This document shows, in pieces, positions 9,051 through 16,685 of a stretch of DNA of 64,000 nucleotides (the stretch's first letter is position 1; each line of letters opens with the position of its first letter). Origin of the DNA: Streptomyces sp. CB01249 (GTDB lineage: Bacteria > Actinomycetota > Actinomycetes > Streptomycetales > Streptomycetaceae); contig NZ_LISW01000009.1 of the NCBI RefSeq assembly GCF_001905735.1, positions 245,263 through 309,262 of the forward strand, read 5' to 3'. A program made the translations under genes and the position numbers. Below the pieces are notes generated by a model. It was given only the letters and a program-made list of their open reading frames with translations, was not told where the DNA came from and did not search any database.

Positions 9051-10604
9051 ATGAACCACCCCCGCCCTCTTCCGGGGCTGGACGAGTCCTTCTGGATGGA
9101 CAGCACCGACGCCCCCGAGCACCCGCGGCTGGCGTCGGACACCGATGCGGACGTCGTCGTGATCGGCGGCGGCATCGCGGGCCTGAGCACGGCGTGGGAG
9201 CTCAGCCGGGCGGGCCGGAACGTCGTGGTGCTGGAAGCGGACCGCATCGCCTCCGGGGTGACCGGCTACACGACGGCCAAGGTCTCCGCCCTCCAGTCGC
9301 TGGTGTACGCCCGGCTGCGGCGGACCCGGGGCCTGGACGCGACCCTGCTGTACGCGGCCTCGCAGCTGGACGCGGTGGACCGGGTGGCCGGGATCGTGGA
9401 GGAGCTGGGGATCGCGTGCGACCTGGAGCGGGTGAGCGCGTACAGCTACGCGGCCGGGCCGGAGTCCCGGCACCTGGTCGAGGCGGAGGCGCGCGCCGCC
9501 GCCGACGCGGGGCTCGATGTCGCGTACGTCTCCGAGACGGAACTGCCGTTCGCGGTCGCCGGGGCGGTCCGGGCGGACGGCCAGGCCCAGTTCCACCCGC
9601 GCAAGTACCTGCTGGCGCTGGCCCGGGATCTGATCGCGCAGGGGGGCCGGGTCTTCGAGCGCAGCCGGGTGACCGGGCTGTCCGAGGGGACGCCGTGCCG
9701 GGTGACCGTCGAGTCGGGGCGGAGTGTGACGGCCCGGGACGTGGTCGTCGCCACGCACTACCCGGTCTTCGACCGCGCGATGCTGTTCGCCCGGCTCTCA
9801 CCCCGGCGGGAGTTGGTCGTCGCCGCGCCCATCCGGGCGGACCTGGCACCGAAGGGCATGTACATCACCGAGGACGAGGGGAAGCGCTCGGTGCGCTCCA
9901 CCCCGCTCGACGACGGCCGGCGCCTGCTGATCGTGACCGGGGAGAGCTTCACTCCGGGCACCGGCGACCCGGGCGAGCGATTCCGGCGGCTCGACGCGTG
10001 GCTGCACGAGCGGTTCCCGGCGGCGGGCCCGACCGCGTACCGGTGGGCGGCGCAGGACAACGATCCCAGCGATACGGTCCCGTTGATCGGACCGTTCCAC
10101 CTCGGGGCCCGGCACACCTATGTGGCGACCGGGTTCGGCGGCTGGGGGATGACCGGCGGGGTGCTCGCCGGGCGGCTGCTGACCTCGCTCATCGCGGACG
10201 GCGTCCCGCCACTGCCGTGGGCGGAGTTGTACGACCCGAGGCGGCTGGGGAGCGCGGTGCGCGAGGCGGGGTCGCTGCTGGGTGCGCAGGCGGAGGTGGC
10301 GAAGCACTTCGTCGGCGACCGGCTGCGCGTCAGCCACCTCGACTCGGTGAGCCAGGTGGTGCCCGGCACGGGGGCGGTGGTCCGGGTGAACGGCCGGCGC
10401 TGCGCCGTGTACCGGGAACCGGACGGCTCGGTGCGGGCGGTGTCCGCGCGGTGCACGCATCTGGGGTGCCTGGTGGCGTTCAACGAGGCGGAGACGGCGT
10501 GGGAGTGCCCGTGCCACGGTTCGCGCTTCGGGGTCGACGGCTCGGTGCTCCAGGGCCCGGCGGTGCGGCCGCTGGAGGCGCTGGACCTGGACGACAGGCC
10601 CTAG
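9051..10604 (+). CDS. FAD-dependent oxidoreductase fused to a C-terminal Rieske domain
   Basis: A 517-residue fusion. Residues about 27-390 are a DAO-type FAD oxidoreductase with the dinucleotide motif VVVIGGGIAGLSTAWEL and a C-terminal flavin-binding segment around YVATGFGGWGMTGG. Residues about 420-510 are a Rieske [2Fe-2S] domain with ligands CTHLGC and CPCHGSRF. The layout suggests electron transfer between an FAD-bound amine or imine substrate site and the Fe-S cluster; the substrate is unknown. ATG 9051 has GGGAGAG eight bases upstream. The stop codon overlaps that of the convergent FemX-like gene in one CTAG palindrome. Confidence 0.92.
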   Translation: MNHPRPLPGLDESFWMDSTDAPEHPRLASDTDADVVVIGGGIAGLSTAWELSRAGRNVVVLEADRIASGVTGYTTAKVSALQSLVYARLRRTRGLDATLLYAASQLDAVDRVAGIVEELGIACDLERVSAYSYAAGPESRHLVEAEARAAADAGLDVAYVSETELPFAVAGAVRADGQAQFHPRKYLLALARDLIAQGGRVFERSRVTGLSEGTPCRVTVESGRSVTARDVVVATHYPVFDRAMLFARLSPRRELVVAAPIRADLAPKGMYITEDEGKRSVRSTPLDDGRRLLIVTGESFTPGTGDPGERFRRLDAWLHERFPAAGPTAYRWAAQDNDPSDTVPLIGPFHLGARHTYVATGFGGWGMTGGVLAGRLLTSLIADGVPPLPWAELYDPRRLGSAVREAGSLLGAQAEVAKHFVGDRLRVSHLDSVSQVVPGTGAVVRVNGRRCAVYREPDGSVRAVSARCTHLGCLVAFNEAETAWECPCHGSRFGVDGSVLQGPAVRPLEALDLDDRP

Positions 10605-11722
10605 CGGCGCGCCATATAGAGGCTGAACGCCTTGTGCAGGACCTTGTTGAGCGGGTAGTCCCACTCGCCGACGTATTCGGCGGCCTGCCCGCCGGTGCCG
10701 ACCTTGAAGCGGAGCAGCCCGAGCAGGTGATTGGACTCGTCCAGGGTGTCGGTGGTGCCCCGGAAGTCGTAGACGTGCGCGCCCATGGCGTGGGCGTCGC
10801 GGATCATCTGCCACTGGATGGCGTTGTTGGGCTGGACCTCGCGCCTGCGGCTGGTGGACGCACCGTACGAGTACCAGACGTGCCCGCCGACGGTGAGCAT
10901 GGTGGCCGCGGCCAGCACCTCGCCGTCGTGGGCGGCGAGGTAGAGCCGCATCCGGTCGGGGTGCTCGGCGGTGAGCGCCTTCCACATGCGCTGGAAGTAC
11001 GCCAGGGGGCGGGGGATGAACCGGTCGCGTTCGGCGGTCTCGGTGTAGAGCGCGTAGAAGGTGTCCAGGTCGGCGTAGTCGCCCTGGACGACCTTGACGC
11101 CGGCCTTCTCGGCCTTCTTGACATTGCGCCGCCACAGCTGGTTGAACCCGGCCAGGAGGTCGTCGGGCGAGCGGCCGGCCAGGGGCAACTGGAAGACGTG
11201 ACGCGGCTGTCCGGCGGCGAATCCGTCCTCGCCGTCACCCCCGGAGCGCTGCCAGCCCATGGCCCGCAGACGGTCCGTCAGCGTGAGTGCACGGGGGTCC
11301 TGTTCGGTGGGGGCGACCTCGCCGAGGCGGTGGGCGCCGGGGTCGGCGATGGCCTCCTTGACGGTGGCCGCGTCCCAGCGGCGGGCGACGACGGGCGGGC
11401 CCATCTTCACGGTGAACGCGCCCTGTGCTTTGAGGTGGTCCAGGAGCGGGTTCAGCCACCGGTCGAGGTCGTCGTCGTACCAGTCGATGACGGGGCCCTC
11501 GGGGAGATAGGCGAGGTGGCGCTTGATCTTCGGCAGCGGCCGGTACAGGACCAGAGCGGTGCCGGTGATCCTGCCCGCGCCGTCGAACCAGCCCAGGCTC
11601 TCCGCCCGCCAGTCGGGCTTCACCTCGCCCCAGGAGGGGACCTGCATGTGGCTCGCGGACGGCAGAGTGTCGATGTACGCCAGGTGCTCGTCCCGGCTGA
11701 TCGTCCTCAGGCGGAGGTCCAT
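10601..11722 (-). CDS. FemA/B/X-family peptidoglycan bridge aminoacyltransferase
   Basis: A 373-residue protein of the FemABX family, with two GNAT-like subdomains. Recognisable segments are MQVPSWGEVK near the N-terminus, FNQLWRRNVKKAEKAGV in the middle, and YDFRGTTDTLDESNHLLGLLRFK toward the end. These enzymes use aminoacyl-tRNA to add interpeptide-bridge residues to lipid-linked peptidoglycan precursors; in streptomycetes FemX adds the glycine to the LL-diaminopimelate side chain. It acts at the inner face of the membrane. Whether this is the essential FemX or a paralogue cannot be told from sequence alone. The convergent upstream neighbour overlaps it by four bases. Confidence 0.88.
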   Translation of the reverse strand: MDLRLRTISRDEHLAYIDTLPSASHMQVPSWGEVKPDWRAESLGWFDGAGRITGTALVLYRPLPKIKRHLAYLPEGPVIDWYDDDLDRWLNPLLDHLKAQGAFTVKMGPPVVARRWDAATVKEAIADPGAHRLGEVAPTEQDPRALTLTDRLRAMGWQRSGGDGEDGFAAGQPRHVFQLPLAGRSPDDLLAGFNQLWRRNVKKAEKAGVKVVQGDYADLDTFYALYTETAERDRFIPRPLAYFQRMWKALTAEHPDRMRLYLAAHDGEVLAAATMLTVGGHVWYSYGASTSRRREVQPNNAIQWQMIRDAHAMGAHVYDFRGTTDTLDESNHLLGLLRFKVGTGGQAAEYVGEWDYPLNKVLHKAFSLYMARR

Positions 11723-11762
11723 CGGTCTGCTCCTCGTCCACGGGTCGTGATCCTTCGGCAGC

Positions 11763-13199
11763 CTACTGGCGGTCGCCGCACCCCACGACGCGAGCGGGCG
11801 TTCGAGCGAGACCGCGGCCCCGGGGCAGCAGCGACGCCGGGATCAGCCCGAGCGCGGCGAGCGCCGCCACCGCGGGCAGCGCCTGGGCCGGCGCGAGATC
11901 CGCTACGGGGAGGAGCTGATGCCCCGGGCCGGTGACGGCCGACGGGGTGAGCGGCATCAGTCCGGCGGCCACGGCGATCCCGAGGGCGGGGCCGACGTTC
12001 ATGGCGGTCTGTTTGAGGCCGCCGACCACTCCGGCGTACCCGGGCGGGGCGTCCCCGACGACGGTCCCGGTGGCGGTGACCATGACGGCGGTGAAGCCCG
12101 CGCCCAGCACCGCGAGGACGAGGCCGGTCAGCTGCCAGGGGGTCGCCGGGGTCAGCCGGGAGAGGCCGAGGACGGCGAGGACGACGCACAGCTGGCCGGT
12201 GATCGCGGTGCGGCGCGGCCCGAACCGGCCGAGCGCCGCCGAGGCCGCGGGCGCTCCGGCGATCATGAGCAGGGTCAGCGGCAGGCAGCGCAGCCCGGTG
12301 GTGAGCGGATCGAGGCCGAGCCCCTGCTGCAGGAAGAACGTGACGACGAACAGCGCGCCGAACAGGCCGCCGGAGGTGGTGAGGAGCAGCGCCATGGACG
12401 CCATCACGGGCACCGAGCGCGTCACCGCCGACGGCACGACCGGCTGGGCGCTGCGGCGTTCGTACGCGACGAGCCCCGCCCCGAGGAGCACGCTCAGCAG
12501 CAGCCCGAGCCCTGTCCGGGTGCCGGTCCAGCCCTCGTCGGGGATCCCGGCCAGGGTGTGGACGAGGGCGGCGAGCGCGGCGGCGAGGAGAACCCCGGAG
12601 GTGAGGTCGAACCGCCGGTGCGCGACGGGCGGCACGGCCGGGGTCCGCACGGCGAGGGTGAGCGCGGCGATGGCCAGGGCGGCCGGGATGTTGATCAGGA
12701 AGACGGCGCGCCAGCCCCAGTGCGTGACGAGGACTCCGCCGAGCACCGGACCGGCCGCCGCGGCCACCCCGATGGCGCTGGTCCGGAGGGCGACGGCGCG
12801 GCCAAGCCGGTCGGCGGGGTAGGCGAGCCTGAGCAGGGCGAGCGTCGCCGGTTGCAGGAGCGCGCCGAACACTCCTTGTGCGGCGCGCAGGGCGATCACG
12901 GGGCCGATGCCCTCGGCGATGACGATGCCGGCCGACGCGGCGCCGAAGCCGAGGACGCCGGTGCACAGCAGCCGCCGGTGCCCGTACCGGTCGCCGAGCC
13001 GGCCGGCGATCACCAGGAGGGCGGCGACCGCTAGGAGGTAGGCGGTGCTCGTCCACTGGACCTCGGTGACGGTCGCCCCGAGGTCGTCGCGCAGGTCCGG
13101 CTGGGCCACGAGCAGCACGGTGCCGTCCAGGGCGACGAGCATCGCGCCCGCCACCGACGCGAGGAGCGCGGCGCGGGACCGTACGGCGGTGGGGGTCAC
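11763..13199 (-). CDS. MFS drug-efflux transporter (DHA2/EmrB-QacA type)
   Basis: A 478-residue integral membrane protein, apparently with 14 helices. The first loops carry DGTVLLVAQPDL and motif A as GRLGDRYGHRR, typical of the 14-helix DHA2 drug:H+ antiporters. GTG 13199 overlaps the TGA of the upstream TetR gene (GTGA, four bases), so the two are translationally coupled. The pairing and the operator palindromes upstream of the TetR gene suggest drug-inducible efflux. The substrate is unknown. Confidence 0.92.
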   Translation of the reverse strand: MTPTAVRSRAALLASVAGAMLVALDGTVLLVAQPDLRDDLGATVTEVQWTSTAYLLAVAALLVIAGRLGDRYGHRRLLCTGVLGFGAASAGIVIAEGIGPVIALRAAQGVFGALLQPATLALLRLAYPADRLGRAVALRTSAIGVAAAAGPVLGGVLVTHWGWRAVFLINIPAALAIAALTLAVRTPAVPPVAHRRFDLTSGVLLAAALAALVHTLAGIPDEGWTGTRTGLGLLLSVLLGAGLVAYERRSAQPVVPSAVTRSVPVMASMALLLTTSGGLFGALFVVTFFLQQGLGLDPLTTGLRCLPLTLLMIAGAPAASAALGRFGPRRTAITGQLCVVLAVLGLSRLTPATPWQLTGLVLAVLGAGFTAVMVTATGTVVGDAPPGYAGVVGGLKQTAMNVGPALGIAVAAGLMPLTPSAVTGPGHQLLPVADLAPAQALPAVAALAALGLIPASLLPRGRGLARTPARVVGCGDRQ

Positions 13200-13861
13200 G
13201 CGTCCACCCGGCCGAGGTGGGCGTCGAGCACCGCGGTGAGGAGCGGGTCGGGCCCCTCGCCCGCGCCGGGAAAGGCGAGTTGGAGGCTGCCGCTCGCCCG
13301 GAGCACGGCGATGCCGTGCAGGTTGGTCCACAGGGCGGCCGCGGTCAGGGCCGCCGGGGGCGGGGCGGAGTCGTACGAGGGTTCGGTGCCGGTCTCCGTG
13401 CGGTGGGCGCGGTCCTGGGCGACGAGTTCGACGAGCCGCGCGAACAGCGGGAGGGTCGACTCGCGCAGGCGCGGCCCGCCGGGCGTGTCCGCGTCCGTGT
13501 CACTCGCGTGGGCCTCGCTGTCGAGCAGGTCGTGGCGGAACATCAGCTCGAACATGCCGCCGTGCTCCCCCGCGTAGTCCAGGAAGGCGTCGGCGAGGCC
13601 CCGCAGCTGCTCGCGCGGTGTCCGGGCCCCTTCGGCCGCCGCCGCGAACCGGGCGGCGAGCTCGGTGAAGCCGCGCCGGGCGATGGCCGAGAGCAGGGCG
13701 TGGTGGGTCGGGAAGTAGCGGCGCGGGGCGCCGTGGGAGACCCCGGCGCGGCGGGCGATCTCGCGCAGGCCGAGTGAGGCGGAGCCCTCGGTCATGACGA
13801 GGTCGACACCCGCGTCGATCAGGCGTTCACGCAAGGAGTTCGCTGGGGCGACTTGTTCCAT
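13196..13861 (-). CDS. TetR-family repressor of the coupled MFS pump
   Basis: The N-terminal helix-turn-helix (about residues 10-55) reads RERLIDAGVDLVMTEG... with IARRAGVSHGAPRRYFPTHHALL; the C-terminal domain is the divergent ligand-binding part, including a TetR_C-like FELMFRHDLL segment. ATG 13861 is chosen; a GTG two codons earlier (13867) would lie inside the palindrome. No strong ribosome binding site is visible, so translation may be leaderless or weak. The gene forms an operon with the MFS transporter and probably represses it and itself through the two operators overlapping its start. Confidence 0.9.
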   Translation of the reverse strand: MEQVAPANSLRERLIDAGVDLVMTEGSASLGLREIARRAGVSHGAPRRYFPTHHALLSAIARRGFTELAARFAAAAEGARTPREQLRGLADAFLDYAGEHGGMFELMFRHDLLDSEAHASDTDADTPGGPRLRESTLPLFARLVELVAQDRAHRTETGTEPSYDSAPPPAALTAAALWTNLHGIAVLRASGSLQLAFPGAGEGPDPLLTAVLDAHLGRVDA

Positions 13862-13898
13862 AGACACTGTCTACCAGCCATTCGTAGACAGTGTCTAC
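13861..13898. promoter_or_regulatory. Tandem TetR operators
   Basis: Two near-identical palindromes: TAGACACTGTCTA at 13861-13873 and GTAGACAGTGTCTAC at 13884-13898, both TAGACA-N-TGTCTA, with centres 24 bp apart. The first includes the start codon of the TetR gene. The position suits autorepression and could also affect the divergent gas-vesicle operon, whose first gene starts 89 bases away. Confidence 0.8.
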
Positions 13899-13986
13899 AC
13901 GCTGCGGTGCCGTGCCACCGCGAGGCACGCGCCCCAATGCCCTCGCCCAAGATGCGGGAGCGGCGGGAGTGAGCAGACTGGGTCCC

Positions 13987-14307
13987 ATGGCAGATCAGCG
14001 GCGCTCCCAGGCGGGAACCACGAAAACGGCGACCAAGCGGCACGCCCCGTCCGCACGGGGCCCCGAGCATGCGGCCCGCGCTGCCATCCAGAGCCTGGAG
14101 GGTCTCATCGACCACCACGCGGAGGGCGTGTCCGCCGTCCGGCGCACCGACGACGGCTGGTGCGTAGTCGTGGACGTTCTCGAAGTGCCCCGGATTCCGG
14201 ACACCACGAGCCTCCTCGCCTCCTACGAGGTGCAGCTCGACCGGTCCGGTGAGCTCCTGGAGTACCGCAGGGTCCGCCGGTACCGCCGGGGCGCCGCCGA
14301 CGAGTGA
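13987..14307 (+). CDS. gvpO: Gas vesicle protein GvpO
   Basis: A 106-residue protein matching the GvpO family: a basic N-terminal arm followed by the core around AARAAIQSLEGLIDHHAEGVSAV and WCVVVDVLEVPRIPDT, ending in YRRVRRYRRG. GvpO is a conserved accessory factor of actinobacterial and haloarchaeal gas-vesicle clusters. It is the first gene of the operon gvpO-A-F-G-Y-Z-J-L-S-K, the order known from Streptomyces. ATG 13987 has only a weak ribosome binding site. Streptomycetes with these genes are not known to float, so the role is open. Confidence 0.9.
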   Translation: MADQRRSQAGTTKTATKRHAPSARGPEHAARAAIQSLEGLIDHHAEGVSAVRRTDDGWCVVVDVLEVPRIPDTTSLLASYEVQLDRSGELLEYRRVRRYRRGAADE

Positions 14308-14340
14308 GCGGCGTCCACTCCCCTGCCGGAAGGACATTCC

Positions 14341-14778
14341 ATGACCGCGACCACCTACTCCGACGAAGTCGTCGCCTGCCCGCCGCGCGCCGGCACCCTG
14401 TACGACGTCCTGGAGCTGATCCTCGACCGGGGCATGGTGATCGATGTGTTCATCAGGGTCTCCCTGGTCGGCATCGAGATCCTGAAGATAGACGCGCGCA
14501 TCGTCGTCGCGAGCGTGGACACATATCTGCGGTTCGCCGAGGCGTGCAACCGACTGGACCTGGAACGGGACTCCGGCAGCACCACGGTTCCGGAGCTGAT
14601 CGGCGGCGGCGCCGCCAAGTCCATCGGCAAGCGGAAGGTGCGCAGGGCCGCCGAGTCGGTGGGCGACACCGTACGCAAGGCGGTCGGCGGCGACGAGGAC
14701 GAGCCGGAGGAGCGGCCGAGGAAGCGGCGCGCCCCGGCGCGCGACAGCGAGAGCCGGCGCCGCCGTGCGGAGGCGTGA
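14341..14778 (+). CDS. gvpA: Gas vesicle structural protein GvpA-like
   Basis: Residues about 18-75 hold the GvpA shell fold: LYDVLELILDRGMVIDVF, then IRVSLVGIEILKIDARIVVASVDTYLRFAEA. This is the small amphipathic unit that polymerises into the vesicle wall. Unlike the about 70-residue cyanobacterial GvpA, this protein (145 residues) continues with a long basic, arginine-rich tail (about 80-145), a feature of actinobacterial GvpA homologues. GGAAGGA precedes ATG 14341. Because several GvpA-fold proteins (A, J, S) are present here, which one forms the wall is uncertain. Confidence 0.92.
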   Translation: MTATTYSDEVVACPPRAGTLYDVLELILDRGMVIDVFIRVSLVGIEILKIDARIVVASVDTYLRFAEACNRLDLERDSGSTTVPELIGGGAAKSIGKRKVRRAAESVGDTVRKAVGGDEDEPEERPRKRRAPARDSESRRRRAEA

Positions 14779-14781
14779 GCC

Positions 14782-15531
14782 GTGACAGCCGACGGCGTGT
14801 ACGTGTACGCGATCACCCGGGCGGGGACCCCGCTCCCGGACGGGCAGGGCGGTGTGGGCAGCCCGCCCGCACGCCTGCGGACCGTCCGGCAGGGGAGGCT
14901 CGCAGCGGTCGTCAGCGACGCTCCCCCGGACCTCCGGGCGCGCCGCCGCGATCTGCTCGCCCACCAGGATCTGCTGCTGCGCCTGATGGACGAGGGGCCG
15001 GTGCTGCCCATGCGGTTCGGCATGGTGGCCCCCGGCCAGGACACCGTGGAGCGGCAGCTGGCCGCAGGTGAGGACGGTCATCTGGCGGCCCTGAAGCGGC
15101 TCGCCGGCTGCCACGAGATCAACGTGAAGGCGCTGGCGGCCGAGGACGCGCTCGCCGACCTGGTCGCCGAGGACGGCACCGTACGCAAGCTGCGGGAGGC
15201 CGCGCGCCGGCGTCCGGGCTACGAGGCCAGTCTGCGGCTGGGCGAGGCGGTGGCCGCCTCCCTCGCGCGGCGGGCCGCCGAGGCGGGGCGGCGGGTGCTG
15301 CGGGAGCTGACGCCGAGGGCCAGGGCGGTTGCGGCGGGCCCCGAGGTCCAGGGGTGCGCGCTCAATGTGTCGTTCCTGGTGGAGCGCGAGGCCGGTGACG
15401 CCTTCCTGGCCGAGGCGCGCCGGTTCGCGGGCGACAACCGCGGCCATGTGGAGCTCCGCCTGGCCGGGCCGCTGCCCTGCTACAGCTTCGTCTCCGCCGA
15501 GGCCCGGCCGGCCCCCGTGGGTGGTGGCTGA
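14782..15531 (+). CDS. gvpF: Gas vesicle protein GvpF
   Basis: A 249-residue GvpF/GvpL-family protein. It starts with the typical GVYVYAITRAG strand, has VLPMRFGMV in the middle, and ends with a strand such as LAGPLPCYSFV. GvpF/L proteins are accessory factors that bind GvpA-type subunits and help nucleation. GTG 14782 starts four bases after the gvpA stop. A second family member, GvpL, lies further down the operon. Confidence 0.92.
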   Translation: MTADGVYVYAITRAGTPLPDGQGGVGSPPARLRTVRQGRLAAVVSDAPPDLRARRRDLLAHQDLLLRLMDEGPVLPMRFGMVAPGQDTVERQLAAGEDGHLAALKRLAGCHEINVKALAAEDALADLVAEDGTVRKLREAARRRPGYEASLRLGEAVAASLARRAAEAGRRVLRELTPRARAVAAGPEVQGCALNVSFLVEREAGDAFLAEARRFAGDNRGHVELRLAGPLPCYSFVSAEARPAPVGGG

Positions 15532-15532
15532 G

Positions 15533-15787
15533 ATGGGCCTCATCACCGGTCTGCTGACGCTGCCCATCGCACCCGTGCGGGGGGTGGTGTGGGTGGCGGA
15601 GAAGCTGAACGACGCCGCAGAGCGGGAACTGCACGATCCCGGCGTACTGCGCACACAACTGGCCGTACTCAACCAGGAGCTGGAGGCCGGAGACATCACG
15701 ATCGAGGAATTCGAGCGGGAAGAAGAGCGGCTGCTCGACCGGCTGCACGCCGTTCGGGCGCGCCGAGTGCCAGACGATCGAAGGTGA
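15533..15787 (+). CDS. gvpG: Gas vesicle protein GvpG
   Basis: An 84-residue protein with the GvpG pattern: hydrophobic GLLTLPIAPVRGVVWVAEKL start, followed by a charged helix (AERELHDPGVLRTQL) and an acidic, probably coiled-coil segment IEEFEREEERLLDRL. GvpG is a small conserved accessory protein needed for vesicle assembly. ATG 15533 starts one base after the gvpF stop. Confidence 0.9.
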   Translation: MGLITGLLTLPIAPVRGVVWVAEKLNDAAERELHDPGVLRTQLAVLNQELEAGDITIEEFEREEERLLDRLHAVRARRVPDDRR

Positions 15788-15794
15788 CGTGCTC

Positions 15795-16679
15795 ATGGAT
15801 GACCAGACGAAGGTGACTCTCGCAGCCGCGGTAGTGGGCGGCTATGTGCTGGGCCGGACCAAGAAGGGCCGGATGGCCCTGACCGTCGCGACGTACCTGG
15901 CGGGCAGACGGTTCGGGCTCGAACCCCGCCAGCTGGCCGCCGAGGGCATGCGCCGTCTCGGCAGTGTCCCCCAAGTCGCCGAGCTCCAGGAACAGTTGCG
16001 GGGCGAGGTCATGGACGCGGGCCGCCAAGCCGTGACGGCGGCTGCGAACCGCAGCATGGCCTCGCTTGCCGACGCGATCGGCGACCGCACCGCCCGGCTC
16101 CTGGAGGGCCCGCGCGAAGAGGACGAGGACGAGGACGAGAACGACGACGAGGCGTACGAAGACGAGTACGAGGAGGAACCGGAGGGCGAAGAGGAACCGG
16201 ACGAGGACGAGGACGAGGGCGAAGAAGAGGCGGAGGAAGAGGAGGAAGAGGAACCGTACGAGGACGAAGAGGACGAGGGCGAAGAGGAAGAGGACGAGGA
16301 CGGGAGCGAGACCGGCGAGGAGCCCGAGGAGCCCGAGGAGGAGGCTCAGGAAGAACCGCCGTCGAGCCGTCGGCGGGGCGGCAGGGACCGTAAGGCCCCC
16401 GAGGCGGCGAAGAAGACTCCGGCCAAGAAGAGTCCGGCCAAGAAGCCGACTGCCAAGAAGTCCGCTCCGGCCAAGAAGGCCGCTCCCGCGAAGAAGACCG
16501 CGGCGAAGAAGGCCGCACCCGCGAAGAAGACCGCCCGAGCCAAGAAGTCGGCGCCGAAGAAGTCGGCTCCCGCGAAGAAGACCGCGGCGAAGAAGACCGC
16601 TCCGGCCAAGAAGGCCGCGGCGAAGAAGACATCTTCGTCCAAGCGGGCCGCGTCCAAGCGCACCGAACGTCGGAGGTAG
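15795..16679 (+). CDS. gvpY: GvpY: charge-block protein with acidic and lysine-rich low-complexity regions
   Basis: A 294-residue protein in the gvpY position. The first about 100 residues are folded-looking (VTLAAAVVGGYVLGRTKKGR, with one hydrophobic stretch). Residues about 105-190 are nearly all Glu and Asp. Residues about 200-290 are Lys/Ala/Pro repeats of the AKK-TA/PAKK type, like histone H1 tails. Two opposite charge blocks side by side suggest self-association or binding of charged partners; this is inference. ATG 15795 follows AAGGTGA; GTG 15789 is an upstream alternative. The DNA of the tract is a long purine-rich trinucleotide repeat. Confidence 0.85.
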   Translation: MDDQTKVTLAAAVVGGYVLGRTKKGRMALTVATYLAGRRFGLEPRQLAAEGMRRLGSVPQVAELQEQLRGEVMDAGRQAVTAAANRSMASLADAIGDRTARLLEGPREEDEDEDENDDEAYEDEYEEEPEGEEEPDEDEDEGEEEAEEEEEEEPYEDEEDEGEEEEDEDGSETGEEPEEPEEEAQEEPPSSRRRGGRDRKAPEAAKKTPAKKSPAKKPTAKKSAPAKKAAPAKKTAAKKAAPAKKTARAKKSAPKKSAPAKKTAAKKTAPAKKAAAKKTSSSKRAASKRTERRR

Positions 16680-16685
16680 TGAGTC

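Noticed and set aside
12000..13034. Open frames antisense to the MFS gene
   Set aside because: Low-complexity Gly/Glu/Arg translations; the minus frame has membrane helices and MFS motif A.
16100..16670. Trinucleotide repeats as a CRISPR or satellite array
   Set aside because: They encode the Glu/Asp and Lys/Ala tracts of GvpY in frame and lack unique spacers.
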